Below, piece by piece: positions 55,504 to 63,420 of a stretch of 64,000 nt of DNA. The number at the start of each line of letters is the position of its first letter. The stretch's first letter is position 1. Position numbers and translations under genes: made by a program. The DNA comes from Leptolinea sp. HRD-7 (GTDB taxonomy: Bacteria; Chloroflexota; Anaerolineae; Anaerolineales; Anaerolineaceae). Below the pieces are notes generated by a model. That model did no database searches and was not told the origin of the DNA. It saw nothing but the letters and a program-made list of their open reading frames with translations. The stretch lies in assembly GCA_024363285.1 (NCBI GenBank), contig AP024710.1:558001-622000 (forward strand), in the 5' to 3' direction.

Positions 55504-55884
55504 GTTGGGTAAAACGCTCCAAAATTGACACGGCCATCGAAAACCAATCCAGGTTAGTATGGAGCGCGTTTTACCCAACACAAGCCGGAAGGACCATTCC
55601 CATTTCCAAGGGATGGGATTTCTTCGGGCCGTGCCGTGTTGGGCAAACCGCGTGTGATTCAAATGTAGGTTGGGTAAAACGCTCTAATATTGACACGGCC
55701 ATCGAAAACCAATCCCGGTTAGTATGGAGCGCGTTTTACCCAACGCCCACCGGAATTACCGGCTTCATTTCCATCGGTATGGTGGTTCGCTAACCATGCC
55801 GTGTTGGGCAAACCGCCGCTCAGTGGTCAAACAGGTGTATTTTTGTGGAAATAAATGACTTTTATGGCGGTTTGACCAACCTAC
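55500..55884. repeat. 385-bp MITE-like composite inverted-repeat element
   Basis: Bounded by GTAGGTTGG and CCAACCTAC. It contains a unit repeated at exactly 165 bp (55500 and 55665): GTAGGTTGGGTAAAACGCTC, a nearly identical core with GACACGGCCATCGAAAACCA, then GCGTTTTACCCAAC, a variable part, and GCCGTGTTGGGCAAACCGC. Internal arms TTGGGTAAAACGC / GCGTTTTACCCAA can form a cruciform. It has no ORF. Its two ends provide TAG stops for both convergent neighbours. Confidence 0.8.
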
Positions 55885-56642
55885 GAAAAATCACGTTTAT
55901 GCTGTATGAGATACGCCAGGTCATCCTCATAAATCTTGAGGTGACCGGCATCGATGTTAGCCTGAAACCGTTTATCGCCGCGGGCCGCGCCTTCGCGCAG
56001 GCTGTCCGCCATTGCTTTAATGCGTTCCAATAGAGCATCCACCACACCGGTCCGGTCTTCCAGCCCGTAGGCGTCACAGAACAAACGGGCGCGGCGGGCC
56101 TGTTCACCAGTGGAACCGAAGTGTTCGGGGTTGGTCGGCGCGGTGACCGGCGCGAAGCGGTAAATGGCGTAACTGATATCCCACATTCGCGGGCCGGGAC
56201 AGGTGTTATCAAAATCGATCACACCCGTCAGCCGGCCGCCTTCGAACAGGCAATTGTACGGAGCGAAGTCACCGTGGCAGATGACCTCCACCGGTTGGCG
56301 CGGGGGTGACTGCCACCCGTCCGTCCATTCGACGGCTACACCGATTGTGGCATCATGCAGACGGCGCAGCATCCGGGCTGCCTGCGTAAGCACGTCGTCT
56401 GTACGGAGTTCCCCGATCAGGGTTTCCGCGGCGGTTCCGGGCAGGAATGACAGCTTTTCACGCCCTTCTATGTCAAATCCCAGCGGCTCGGGCACTTCGG
56501 TGATTCCCTGCGACCGCAGGTGCGCCAATAGTTGGTGCACACGGGGCGTCCACGGACCGGCCGCGCGCCGTACGGTATCTCCCGCCCGGGTGACAGCCGT
56601 CATGGTGCCGCCGGTAAGGATTTGTTCTGATGATTTAGTCAT
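55881..56642 (-). CDS. Aminoglycoside phosphotransferase/choline kinase-like protein
   Basis: The 253-aa protein of the APH kinase-like fold has the catalytic loop HGDFAPYNCLF (Brenner-type HxDxxxxN) and the metal-binding DFD in GVIDFDNTCPG. It probably phosphorylates a small hydroxyl-bearing molecule; resistance function should not be assumed. The ATG at 56642 is chosen over an upstream TTG. Its TAG stop sits in the right end of the 385-bp element. It is divergent from the DEAD-box helicase, sharing the intergenic region. Confidence 0.85.
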   Translation of the reverse strand: MTKSSEQILTGGTMTAVTRAGDTVRRAAGPWTPRVHQLLAHLRSQGITEVPEPLGFDIEGREKLSFLPGTAAETLIGELRTDDVLTQAARMLRRLHDATIGVAVEWTDGWQSPPRQPVEVICHGDFAPYNCLFEGGRLTGVIDFDNTCPGPRMWDISYAIYRFAPVTAPTNPEHFGSTGEQARRARLFCDAYGLEDRTGVVDALLERIKAMADSLREGAARGDKRFQANIDAGHLKIYEDDLAYLIQHKRDFS

Positions 56643-56680
56643 GGATTGTAATTTTACATGCCAATCCAAAAAAAACAGTG

Positions 56681-57028
56681 TATAATCGACCAGTTATTGT
56701 GTGATGCGCTCTTTGGGTAACAAAAAGCAGTGTTTTGCGGGTTGTTTTTGTTGAGAATTTTCCGGCCGGAAGGCCGTCGACAGGATGCCCCGGATACTCA
56801 GGTAAAGCAAAGAGCATTCGGGACCGTCCAATGGTGAGAATTGGAATCGTCTATCGGCCGTCAGAGCGAACTCTGGCGCGTCGGGATGCCTGAAACAGCG
56901 CATCTCCCCGGGATCTTTATCGGGCCGCCCGCCATCGGGTCCGAGAGATCATAGTGCGTTCTGCTGCCGCGTCTTTTTGGACGTGTGTCCGCCACGCGTG
57001 TATAGCAGACAAAACAGGAGATTGTTTC
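56681..57028 (+). promoter_or_regulatory. -10 element and long 5' leader of DEAD-box helicase
   Basis: TATAAT (56681-56686) has no good -35 partner. About 340 bp of GC-rich, hairpin-prone sequence (for example TTCCGGCCGGAA near 56760) with no supported gene leads to AGGAG and the helicase start. Long structured leaders are common on cold-inducible helicase genes. Confidence 0.45.
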
Positions 57029-58735
57029 ATGGCTTTATCGTTTGAAGAACTCGGCTTACAGCCGCAATTTATTAAGGCTGTTCGCGAAATGGGGTTTGAA
57101 TCCCCCACTCCCATCCAGGAAGCGGCTATCCCGGCGCTACTGGAAGGACGCTCGGTCATTGGCCAGGCGCAGACCGGTACCGGCAAGACCGCCGCGTTCG
57201 TGCTGCCTCTGCTGCACAAAGTTGAATCCGGCAAGATGCGAGCCCCGCAGGCGTTGATCCTTGCCCCCACCCGTGAACTGGCCATCCAGGTGACGGACGC
57301 CGCCAGGCAGATGGCGCAGGAAACCCCGCTCCGCGTAATGACCGTCTACGGCGGCCAGGCTTACAGCATCCAGCTTCGCCAGATCGACCGCGGTGTTGAT
57401 GTGGTGGTGGGTACCCCCGGCCGGATGCTCGACCTGATCAAAAAGAAATTGCTCGATCTGAGTCACGTGAAATATATGGTACTTGACGAAGCCGATGAAA
57501 TGCTCGAAATGGGTTTCATCGAAGATGTTGAGACCATTTTCAAAGCCATCCCCGCAGAACGGCAGACCGCGCTGTTTTCCGCCACCCTGCCGGATGCCAT
57601 CCGCAAACTGGCCGCCAAGTACATTGACGACCCGCTGCAGGTGTCTGTCATCACCGGTCAGCGTACCGTTGCCGAAACCACCCAGCAGTTCCTGCGGGTG
57701 CGTGATGAAAATAAGCAGGCTGTGCTGCTGCGCATCCTCGAAGCTGAAGAAGTGAAGAGCGCGCTGGTCTTCACCCGCACCAAAGCCCGTGCCCAGGAAC
57801 TTTCTGACGAGCTCAACCGGTTGGGTTATCCCGCCGGCGCCCTGCACGGTGACCTGGACCAGAGCAAACGCGAATGGGTGATGGACCGCTTCCGCCGTAA
57901 AGTCATCAACCTGCTGGTAGCCACCGACGTGGCGGCTCGCGGTCTGGACATTGACGATGTGTCGCACGTGTTCAACTACGACATGCCCGAAGACACCGAA
58001 GATTACATCCACCGCATCGGCCGCACAGGCCGCGCCGGCAAAAAGGGCAACGCCATCACCTTCATCCACTCCCGCGAACGCGGACGTCTCTCCCAGATCG
58101 AAGGGTATGTCAAACAGAAGATCTCTGAATACACCCTGCCCACCCGTGATGAGATCCTGCAGAAACGTGACGAACGTTTCGCCGAGAAACTCACCAATGA
58201 AATGAGTGACGGCAAACTCAAACGCGAGACTGCCCTGGTGGCTAAGATGGTCGAATTCGGTTTTGACCCGATCGAGATCGCGGCCGCGGCCATTAAGATG
58301 GCCCGCTCCGGTGAAACCCCTGTTCCCTCGATGGACCTCACCGAGCCGGCGCCCATTTCCCGCAGCCAGACCGGCCGCGGTGACCGCCGCGACGGCTACG
58401 CCAGCCGTGATAACCGCGCCAGCCGCGGCAATGCGGATCGCGCCGGGAACAACGCCGGCGGTGGTTTCCGCACCGGCCGTCCGCGCAAAGCCCCGGAAGC
58501 CGGCATGGTACGCTTCCGCATGAACCTGGGCAACCAGCACGGCATCCGTCCCGGTGACGTGGTGGGCGCCATCGCCAGCGAAGTCGGCATTTCTGGCAAG
58601 TCCATTGGCGCGATCGATATCCAAACCGATTGCACCTTTGTGGATGTGGCCGAACAGCATGCCCGTCAGGTGCTGCAGAAGAGCGGCGGAAAGTATTCGC
58701 TGCGCGGCAAGACGGTTGTGTTGAAACTGGCGTAA
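57029..58735 (+). CDS. deaD: DEAD-box RNA helicase (CsdA/DeaD type)
   Basis: The 568-aa protein has a Q-motif region (FEELGLQPQFIKAVREMGFE, TPIQ), motif I AQTGTGKT, motif II DEAD, SAT (motif III), and the second RecA lobe with HRIGRTGRAG. An Arg/Gly/Asp-rich linker (about 455-490) and a C-terminal DbpA-like RNA-binding domain (about 493-568, GNQHGIRPGDVVGAIASEVG) follow. It unwinds structured RNA, typically in ribosome assembly and RNA decay at low temperature. Start 57029 has AGGAG upstream. Regulation through its long leader is inferred. Confidence 0.95.
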   Translation: MALSFEELGLQPQFIKAVREMGFESPTPIQEAAIPALLEGRSVIGQAQTGTGKTAAFVLPLLHKVESGKMRAPQALILAPTRELAIQVTDAARQMAQETPLRVMTVYGGQAYSIQLRQIDRGVDVVVGTPGRMLDLIKKKLLDLSHVKYMVLDEADEMLEMGFIEDVETIFKAIPAERQTALFSATLPDAIRKLAAKYIDDPLQVSVITGQRTVAETTQQFLRVRDENKQAVLLRILEAEEVKSALVFTRTKARAQELSDELNRLGYPAGALHGDLDQSKREWVMDRFRRKVINLLVATDVAARGLDIDDVSHVFNYDMPEDTEDYIHRIGRTGRAGKKGNAITFIHSRERGRLSQIEGYVKQKISEYTLPTRDEILQKRDERFAEKLTNEMSDGKLKRETALVAKMVEFGFDPIEIAAAAIKMARSGETPVPSMDLTEPAPISRSQTGRGDRRDGYASRDNRASRGNADRAGNNAGGGFRTGRPRKAPEAGMVRFRMNLGNQHGIRPGDVVGAIASEVGISGKSIGAIDIQTDCTFVDVAEQHARQVLQKSGGKYSLRGKTVVLKLA

Positions 58736-58756
58736 TAGGAATTTTGATATAACAAT

Positions 58757-58787
58757 AAAGGCAGGTTCATACCCCTGCCTTTTATTT
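58757..58787. terminator. Terminator after deaD
   Basis: AAAGGCAGG / CCTGCCTTT hairpin (58757-58782) followed by TATTTTT. It may also serve the convergent DUF4404 gene. Confidence 0.88.
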
Positions 58788-58801
58788 TTAACCCTGACTG
58801 T

Positions 58802-59056
58802 CTAAATCCCCGCGTTGCTCAGTGATTCCAGCAGACGGGCGATCAGCGCCGTCAATTTCGGGTGGGTCACCTCGAAATGCGTCAACGCGTCTTGCAGATT
58901 TCCGGTCTCAGGCTGAGTGCCGGATTGTTTCAGCAGCCGGTGGATATCAGTATCCAGACCGCGCAGCAATTCCACCCCTTTTTCATCCACCGCCTGCGTG
59001 TTCTTGATCTCATCCTTCAATTGCTGAAGAAGCCTGTCGAGTTCCTGGTTATTCAT
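58802..59056 (-). CDS. DUF4404-like small protein
   Basis: The 84-aa helical protein matches the DUF4404 pattern: an N-terminal ELDRLLQQLKDEI, central LLRGLDTDIHRLL, and the ending FEVTHPKLTALIARLLESLS followed by NAGI. Members are short coiled-coil-like proteins of unknown role. Start 59056 is chosen because AGGAG lies upstream; the longer frame to 59188 would run into the divergent promoter. It is divergent from the RecA-like gene, and the LexA box lies between them, closer to the latter. Confidence 0.82.
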   Translation of the reverse strand: MNNQELDRLLQQLKDEIKNTQAVDEKGVELLRGLDTDIHRLLKQSGTQPETGNLQDALTHFEVTHPKLTALIARLLESLSNAGI

Positions 59057-59182
59057 AACCGTCGTCTCCTTCCAATAATGTGAGATGAGCTTACCGGTAC
59101 CACTTTCATTATTCCTCAAAATTGAAAAACATTCAATCGCGCGGCTTTCAAAATTAATAGAAAATTCATTCCATTTCCCTAT

Positions 59183-59211
59183 TGACATAGAACACGAGTT
59201 CTTCTATACTA
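59183..59211 (+). promoter_or_regulatory. Consensus promoter with embedded LexA/SOS box
   Basis: TTGACA (59183-59188) and TATACT (59206-59211) are exactly 17 bp apart. The spacer holds AGAACACGAGTTCT (59190-59203), a perfect dyad matching the Gram-positive-type SOS box GAAC-N4-GTTC. LexA bound here would block RNA polymerase. Expression of the downstream cassette is therefore expected to rise after DNA damage. Confidence 0.82.
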
Positions 59212-59244
59212 TAGAAAATCCTTTTCAGAACAGGTATTCTACCC

Positions 59245-59781
59245 ATGAACTCACTGTCAATCCCCACCCGTAATCAGATCCAACTGGTCGTCGCGCCGCA
59301 TGCCGGGCGCGATATGATGCTGGCGCTGGCGTCACGCCTGGCCCCCGGTCACGTCGTACGGGTGCTGGATGGCGGCAACCAGTTCAACGCCTACACCGTC
59401 TCCCGCGAAATCCGCCGGCACACCGCGTCACTCAGCCAGGCGATGAACAACATCCGCCTCTCGCGCGGCTTCACCTGCTACCAGATGGTCGTGCTGCTGG
59501 CCGACACCCCCACCATTCCGGACCGGCCGGTGCTGGTGCTCGACCTGCTCTCCACGTTCTACGATGAAAGCGTTCCGCTGGCCGAAAGCCGGCGCCTGCT
59601 CGAAAACGCCATGGTACACCTCAAGCGGCTCAGCCGCTCCGCCCCGGTGATGGTCAGCGCGCGACCGCCATCCGCGCTGACCCCCGAGCGCCTGGTATTG
59701 CTGGACCTGCTGCGGGCTTCGTGCGCGCAGGTGATGTCCGTCGAAGCCCCCCGCCTGCAGCCCATTCCCGGCCTGATATAG
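59245..59781 (+). CDS. RecA/RadA-fold protein with degenerate Walker A
   Basis: The 178-aa protein is a minimal RecA-like domain. The Walker A position reads APHAGRD (17-23) instead of GxxxxGK(T/S). The stretch NNIRLSRGFTCYQ (68-80) resembles the RadA/Rad51 segment DNIYVARAF, and a Walker B-like strand is VLVLDLLSTFYDE (D100). ATP hydrolysis is doubtful; a scaffold or RecA-partner role like that of ImuA/SulA-related proteins is inferred. It is first in the SOS-box cassette, 18 bp before the small protein gene. No strong ribosome-binding site is seen. Confidence 0.72.
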   Translation: MNSLSIPTRNQIQLVVAPHAGRDMMLALASRLAPGHVVRVLDGGNQFNAYTVSREIRRHTASLSQAMNNIRLSRGFTCYQMVVLLADTPTIPDRPVLVLDLLSTFYDESVPLAESRRLLENAMVHLKRLSRSAPVMVSARPPSALTPERLVLLDLLRASCAQVMSVEAPRLQPIPGLI

Positions 59782-59799
59782 AAGGAGTCACTGGCTATT

Positions 59800-60165
59800 A
59801 TGGGACGCACCCTTCCCTCGATCACCCAGGAATTCCTGATGGAGCAGGAAGCGTTTATGCGCTTCCGCCGCGCCCTGCGCCGCTCCGATCAGATCGCCCT
59901 GGATGACCTGTTTGTCTCCGCCCAGAAGCACCTGGCCGCGGCGGCGTATGCCGCCCATGCCCTGCCGCTGGAAACCTTCATGCTGTCGATGCTGCTGGAA
60001 GAGCACAAAGAAGTGCAGCGCCTGCGCCGTCAGATGGATGAGATCACCGGGCAGCTGCCCGCCGGTGACGAGCGGATGCGGCTGGATGAAGCGACAGAGG
60101 GGGAGGAACCGGACATCGATGCATTGAATGATGGACCAGAGGTGATCGATGTTGACCCGTTCTGA
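59800..60165 (+). CDS. Small helical protein with SSB-like acidic C-terminal tail
   Basis: Not a named family to my knowledge. The 121-aa protein has an N-terminal helical region (about 1-80; FLMEQEAFMRFRRALRRSDQ, FMLSMLLEEHKEVQRLRRQM) and an acidic disordered tail ending VIDVDPF. That end resembles the SSB C-terminal tip (acidic residues then PF), which recruits DNA repair proteins. It has GAAGGAG upstream and follows the RecA-like gene. A role as adaptor in a translesion complex is inferred from context and the tail. A terminator follows. Confidence 0.68.
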   Translation: MGRTLPSITQEFLMEQEAFMRFRRALRRSDQIALDDLFVSAQKHLAAAAYAAHALPLETFMLSMLLEEHKEVQRLRRQMDEITGQLPAGDERMRLDEATEGEEPDIDALNDGPEVIDVDPF

Positions 60166-60194
60166 CATGTCCCGTGCCGATTCGCGCCGCCGCC

Positions 60195-60223
60195 ATCCCC
60201 TCCCAGACCGGGAGGGGATTTTG
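60195..60223 (+). terminator. Terminator after small acidic-tail gene
   Basis: A perfect 10-bp stem ATCCCCTCCC / GGGAGGGGAT (60195-60219) is followed by TTTTG. It separates the first two cassette genes from polB. Confidence 0.8.
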
Positions 60224-60289
60224 TCCCCCGGAAGCGGACGCACCCGTTTTGAATATGCCTTTTTAGACCGTGACCCGATCCGGCATTGC

Positions 60290-60317
60290 GTAGGGGCGGA
60301 CGGCCGTCCGCCCCTAC
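60290..60317. repeat. Perfect 28-bp GTAGGGGCGG palindrome
   Basis: GTAGGGGCGGACGG and its exact complement abut with no loop. Relatives occur at 28788-28814. It sits at the entry of the tandem-repeat block. Confidence 0.8.
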
Positions 60318-60340
60318 AGACGAGGGTGCACCCACGGCTC

Positions 60341-61062
60341 CGTAGGGGCATAGCAGGCGGGAATTATCTGCGGATGGAAAACCGTCACCCCGCCGCCTGC
60401 TTTGCCCGCCGACCGGAGTTGAAACCGTTTCAATCCACAGGCGGGTTGCTCGTCGTATGGCACAGAATCGTTCGCGACGGGTACAACCCTCCCCAACCCC
60501 TCCCTCTTAGGGAGGGCAAAAACCGCCCCATTGTTTCCGCCTGGATGCTACGCTCCTACCGGAATAACGGATGGCAGTGCATTTTCATCCCCCGTCACCG
60601 TAGGGGCATAGCAGGCGGGAATCATCTACGGATGGAAAACCGTCACCCCGCCGCCTGCTTTGCCCACCGGCCGGAGTTGAAACCGTTTCAATCCACAGGC
60701 GGGTTGCTCGTCGTATGGCACAGAATCGTTCGTGACGGGTACAACCCTCCCCAACCCCTCCCTCTTAGGGAGGGCAAAAACCGCCCCGTTGTTTCCGCCC
60801 GGATGCTTGGCCCCTACCGGAATAACGGATGGCATTGCTTTTTCATCCCCCGTCACCGTAGGGGCATAGCAGGCGGGAATCATCTACGGATGGAAAATCG
60901 TCACCCCGCCGCCTGCTTTGCCCGCCGGCCGGAATGGGAATCATCTCTACCCGAAAGACTCTTCCATAATGGTGCCGCGGGCCAAGCATCCGGAAATCAT
61001 ATCCGTTTGCTGCCAATTGTTTCCGCCTGGATGCTACGCTCCTACCGGATCATTGGATCAGG
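60341..61062. repeat. 258-bp tandem repeat block
   Basis: Units begin CGTAGGGGCATAGCAGGCGG at 60341, 60599 and 60857, exactly 258 bp apart. Two copies are complete; the third matches for about 80 bp, diverges, then returns to the unit end (TTGTTTCCGCCTGGATGCTA, from about 61018). Because 258 is a multiple of three, a long frame stays open through it, but no protein is supported. It fills most of the 914-bp gap between the small protein gene and polB. Confidence 0.85.
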
Positions 61063-61079
61063 AACAGGTAAATAAACCC

Positions 61080-63377
61080 ATGCACGGCTGGTTCCTTGAC
61101 CTTTACGTTCACGAAGATGACGGCCTGATCGTGTGGGTGATGATGGACAGCGGCGAGCGCCTGCGGCTGCGGTACACCTTTCCGCTCACCTTCTACGCGC
61201 ACGGCACCCGGAAGCAATTGCACGAACTGGGGCTGTGGCTCAAAAAAGAGGCGCCCGGGGCGAAGCTATCGCGCGCTGAACGGCGTGATCTGTTCGTCTC
61301 CGAACCGCTCAGCCTGCTGGCCATCGAGGTGCAAAACCCGGCTCACCAGCCGCGTCTTTTCCATGAAGTTTCACAGGCATTTCCCGAACTGACGTATTAT
61401 GACGCGGATGTGGAGATCGGCCTGCGCTTCGCCGCCCGGACCGGCGCCTTCCCCACCGCCTACTGCGCCATAGAGTACGCAGGCGATACGCTCCTCAGTC
61501 TGCGCGCTCTCGACAGTCCCTGGGACCTCGACCCCCAGCCCTGCCCGCTGCGTGTTATGGAACTGGAACCCGACAGCGACCCCAACCATTCCGCGCCTAC
61601 CGGCATCAACGTGGTTTTTGACCGGCACGTCTATCACATGCCGCTCGAACCAGCCCGCGCGCTGCTCATCAACCTCAACGCTTTACTGCAAAAGTTTGAC
61701 CCCGACCTGCTGCTTACCTCGTGGGGCGATACCTGGCTGCTGCCCCGCCTGCTGGAACTTTCCGAAAAGCTGGGCATGCCGCTGCCGCTCAACCGCGAGG
61801 CCGGGCCCGATGTGCTGCGCAAGGCTTCGCGCACCTATTTTTCGTACGGGATGATCATCTACCGCGGCGAACAGGTTCATCTGTACGGCCGGATTCACAT
61901 TGACCGCACCAATGCCATGCTCTACGGCGATTACGGGCTGGAAGGCGTGCTCGAGGTGGGGCGCGTCACCGGACTGCCGCTGCAAATCGCCGCGCGCGTC
62001 TCACCCGGAACCGGCATCTCATCCATGCAGATCCTCACCGCCCTGCGGACCAATGTGCTCGTCCCCTGGCATAAGCAGCAGGCGGAACGTGAAAAGACCG
62101 CGCTGGACCTGCTGAACTTCGACCAGGGCGGCCTGGTCTACCAGCCGCTCATCGGCCTGCATCGCGACGTGGGCGAGATCGACTTTGTCTCCATGTACCC
62201 GAGCATCATGGTGCGCTGCAACATCTCCCCTGAATGCACCCCCAACGGGCTGAATGACCCGCCCAACAACGAACCCGGGCTTATCCCGCAGACGCTGGCG
62301 CCGCTGCTCAAAAAACGCATCGCCATCAAGCACCGTCTGGTGGAAACCCCGCCGTGGGACCCGCGCGTTAAACGAGACAAAGCCTGCTCACTGGCGCACA
62401 AGTGGCTGCTGGTCACCTGTTTCGGCTACCTGGGCTACAAGAACGCGCGCTTCGGGCGCATTGAGTCGCATGAGGCCGTCACCTCCAACGGGCGCGAGGC
62501 GCTGCTGCGCGCCAAAGAAGCCGCTGAGGATGCCGGCTTCAACATCCTGCAAATGTACGTTGACGGCCTGTGGGTGCAGAAGCCCGGCGCCACCAGCCCG
62601 CGCGATTATGACGCCGTGCTTGATGAGATCGCGCGGCGCACCGGGCTTTCGATCGCGCTGGATGGCATCTACCGCTGGGTGGCTTTCCTGCCGGCACGGC
62701 GTGACAGGCGCATGCCGGTGCCCAACCGCTACTTCGGCGTGTTCCAGGACGGCAGCATCAAGATACGCGGCATCGAAGCCCGCCGTCACGACACCCCGCG
62801 TTTCATCTCGGATACCCAGATGGAAGTGCTCGAATGGCTGGCACAGGCCCCCAGCGTAGACGAACTGCCGCAGTACATACCTGGCGCGATCGAACTGCTG
62901 CGCCGCCGGCTGCATGCCCTGCGCGGCAGCCGGGTTCCGTTAGACCAACTGGTGCTCGGCCAGCGCCTGAGCCGCGAGCTGGACCTGTACGTCACCCCGT
63001 CACCGGCGGCCAGGGCCGCGCTGCAGTTACGGCAGATCGGCAAGAATCTCGGCCCGGGGCAGAAGGTGCGTTACCTGCTGGTGCGCAGCGAAGATGGCGT
63101 CCACGCGTGGGACCTGCCCGAGAAACCCGACCCGCGCCTGATCGATTATGCCGCCTACCGGGTGCTGTACCTGCGCGCGGTGCGCACCATCCTGCAGCCG
63201 TTTGGCATCCAACCCGAAGACGTGGCGGACATACTGGACAGGGCCGCCACCCAGCCCGAGCTTGACCTGCGCGTGCATGTGGAAACACACATCCCCAACT
63301 TTATGCAAAGGGAACCGGTCGGAGGGACCATTTTTGACCGCCGTCAGAAGCAGTCCGGTTATTCCTTCCATCTATAA
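61080..63377 (+). CDS. Family-B DNA polymerase with altered catalytic motifs
   Basis: The 765-aa protein follows PolB architecture: exonuclease-like domain (about 90-310), then polymerase motifs. Motif A is DFVSMYPS (D368), motif B region KWLLVTCFGYLGYKNARFG, and motif C reads YVDGLWV (D495-G-L), where replicative enzymes have YxDTD; the second Asp is lost. Exo I appears as ELE (161-163) in place of DxE. NRYFGVFQDGSIKIRGIEAR matches the downstream KxY region. Start 61080 is chosen; the frame is open upstream through repeats. The pattern resembles the archaeal PolB2 group, linked to DNA damage. Polymerase activity is uncertain. Confidence 0.86.
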   Translation: MHGWFLDLYVHEDDGLIVWVMMDSGERLRLRYTFPLTFYAHGTRKQLHELGLWLKKEAPGAKLSRAERRDLFVSEPLSLLAIEVQNPAHQPRLFHEVSQAFPELTYYDADVEIGLRFAARTGAFPTAYCAIEYAGDTLLSLRALDSPWDLDPQPCPLRVMELEPDSDPNHSAPTGINVVFDRHVYHMPLEPARALLINLNALLQKFDPDLLLTSWGDTWLLPRLLELSEKLGMPLPLNREAGPDVLRKASRTYFSYGMIIYRGEQVHLYGRIHIDRTNAMLYGDYGLEGVLEVGRVTGLPLQIAARVSPGTGISSMQILTALRTNVLVPWHKQQAEREKTALDLLNFDQGGLVYQPLIGLHRDVGEIDFVSMYPSIMVRCNISPECTPNGLNDPPNNEPGLIPQTLAPLLKKRIAIKHRLVETPPWDPRVKRDKACSLAHKWLLVTCFGYLGYKNARFGRIESHEAVTSNGREALLRAKEAAEDAGFNILQMYVDGLWVQKPGATSPRDYDAVLDEIARRTGLSIALDGIYRWVAFLPARRDRRMPVPNRYFGVFQDGSIKIRGIEARRHDTPRFISDTQMEVLEWLAQAPSVDELPQYIPGAIELLRRRLHALRGSRVPLDQLVLGQRLSRELDLYVTPSPAARAALQLRQIGKNLGPGQKVRYLLVRSEDGVHAWDLPEKPDPRLIDYAAYRVLYLRAVRTILQPFGIQPEDVADILDRAATQPELDLRVHVETHIPNFMQREPVGGTIFDRRQKQSGYSFHL

Positions 63378-63420
63378 CAGGCATTGCCTGAAATCATCCA
63401 ATTCTGAAGGGAAGAAATCC

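Noticed and set aside
57137..58660. A 507-codon open frame on the minus strand
   Set aside because: It lies entirely antisense to the DEAD-box helicase, is His/Gly/Ala-rich as expected of an antisense shadow in GC-rich codons, and has no start signal.
60341..61062. CRISPR array
   Set aside because: The repeats are 258 bp and contiguous, with no short repeat-spacer pattern and no cas genes in the window.
60149..61075. A 308-codon open frame with 86-residue internal repeats
   Set aside because: It runs through the 258-bp DNA repeats and overlaps the end of the small protein gene. The frame stays open because the period is a multiple of three; the translation is rich in Arg, Pro and His with no protein-like pattern.
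60918..61079. A 54-codon N-terminal extension of PolB
   Set aside because: It reads through the broken third repeat copy. Protein-like sequence (MHGWFLDLYVHEDDGLIVWV) starts at 61080, with AGGA upstream.
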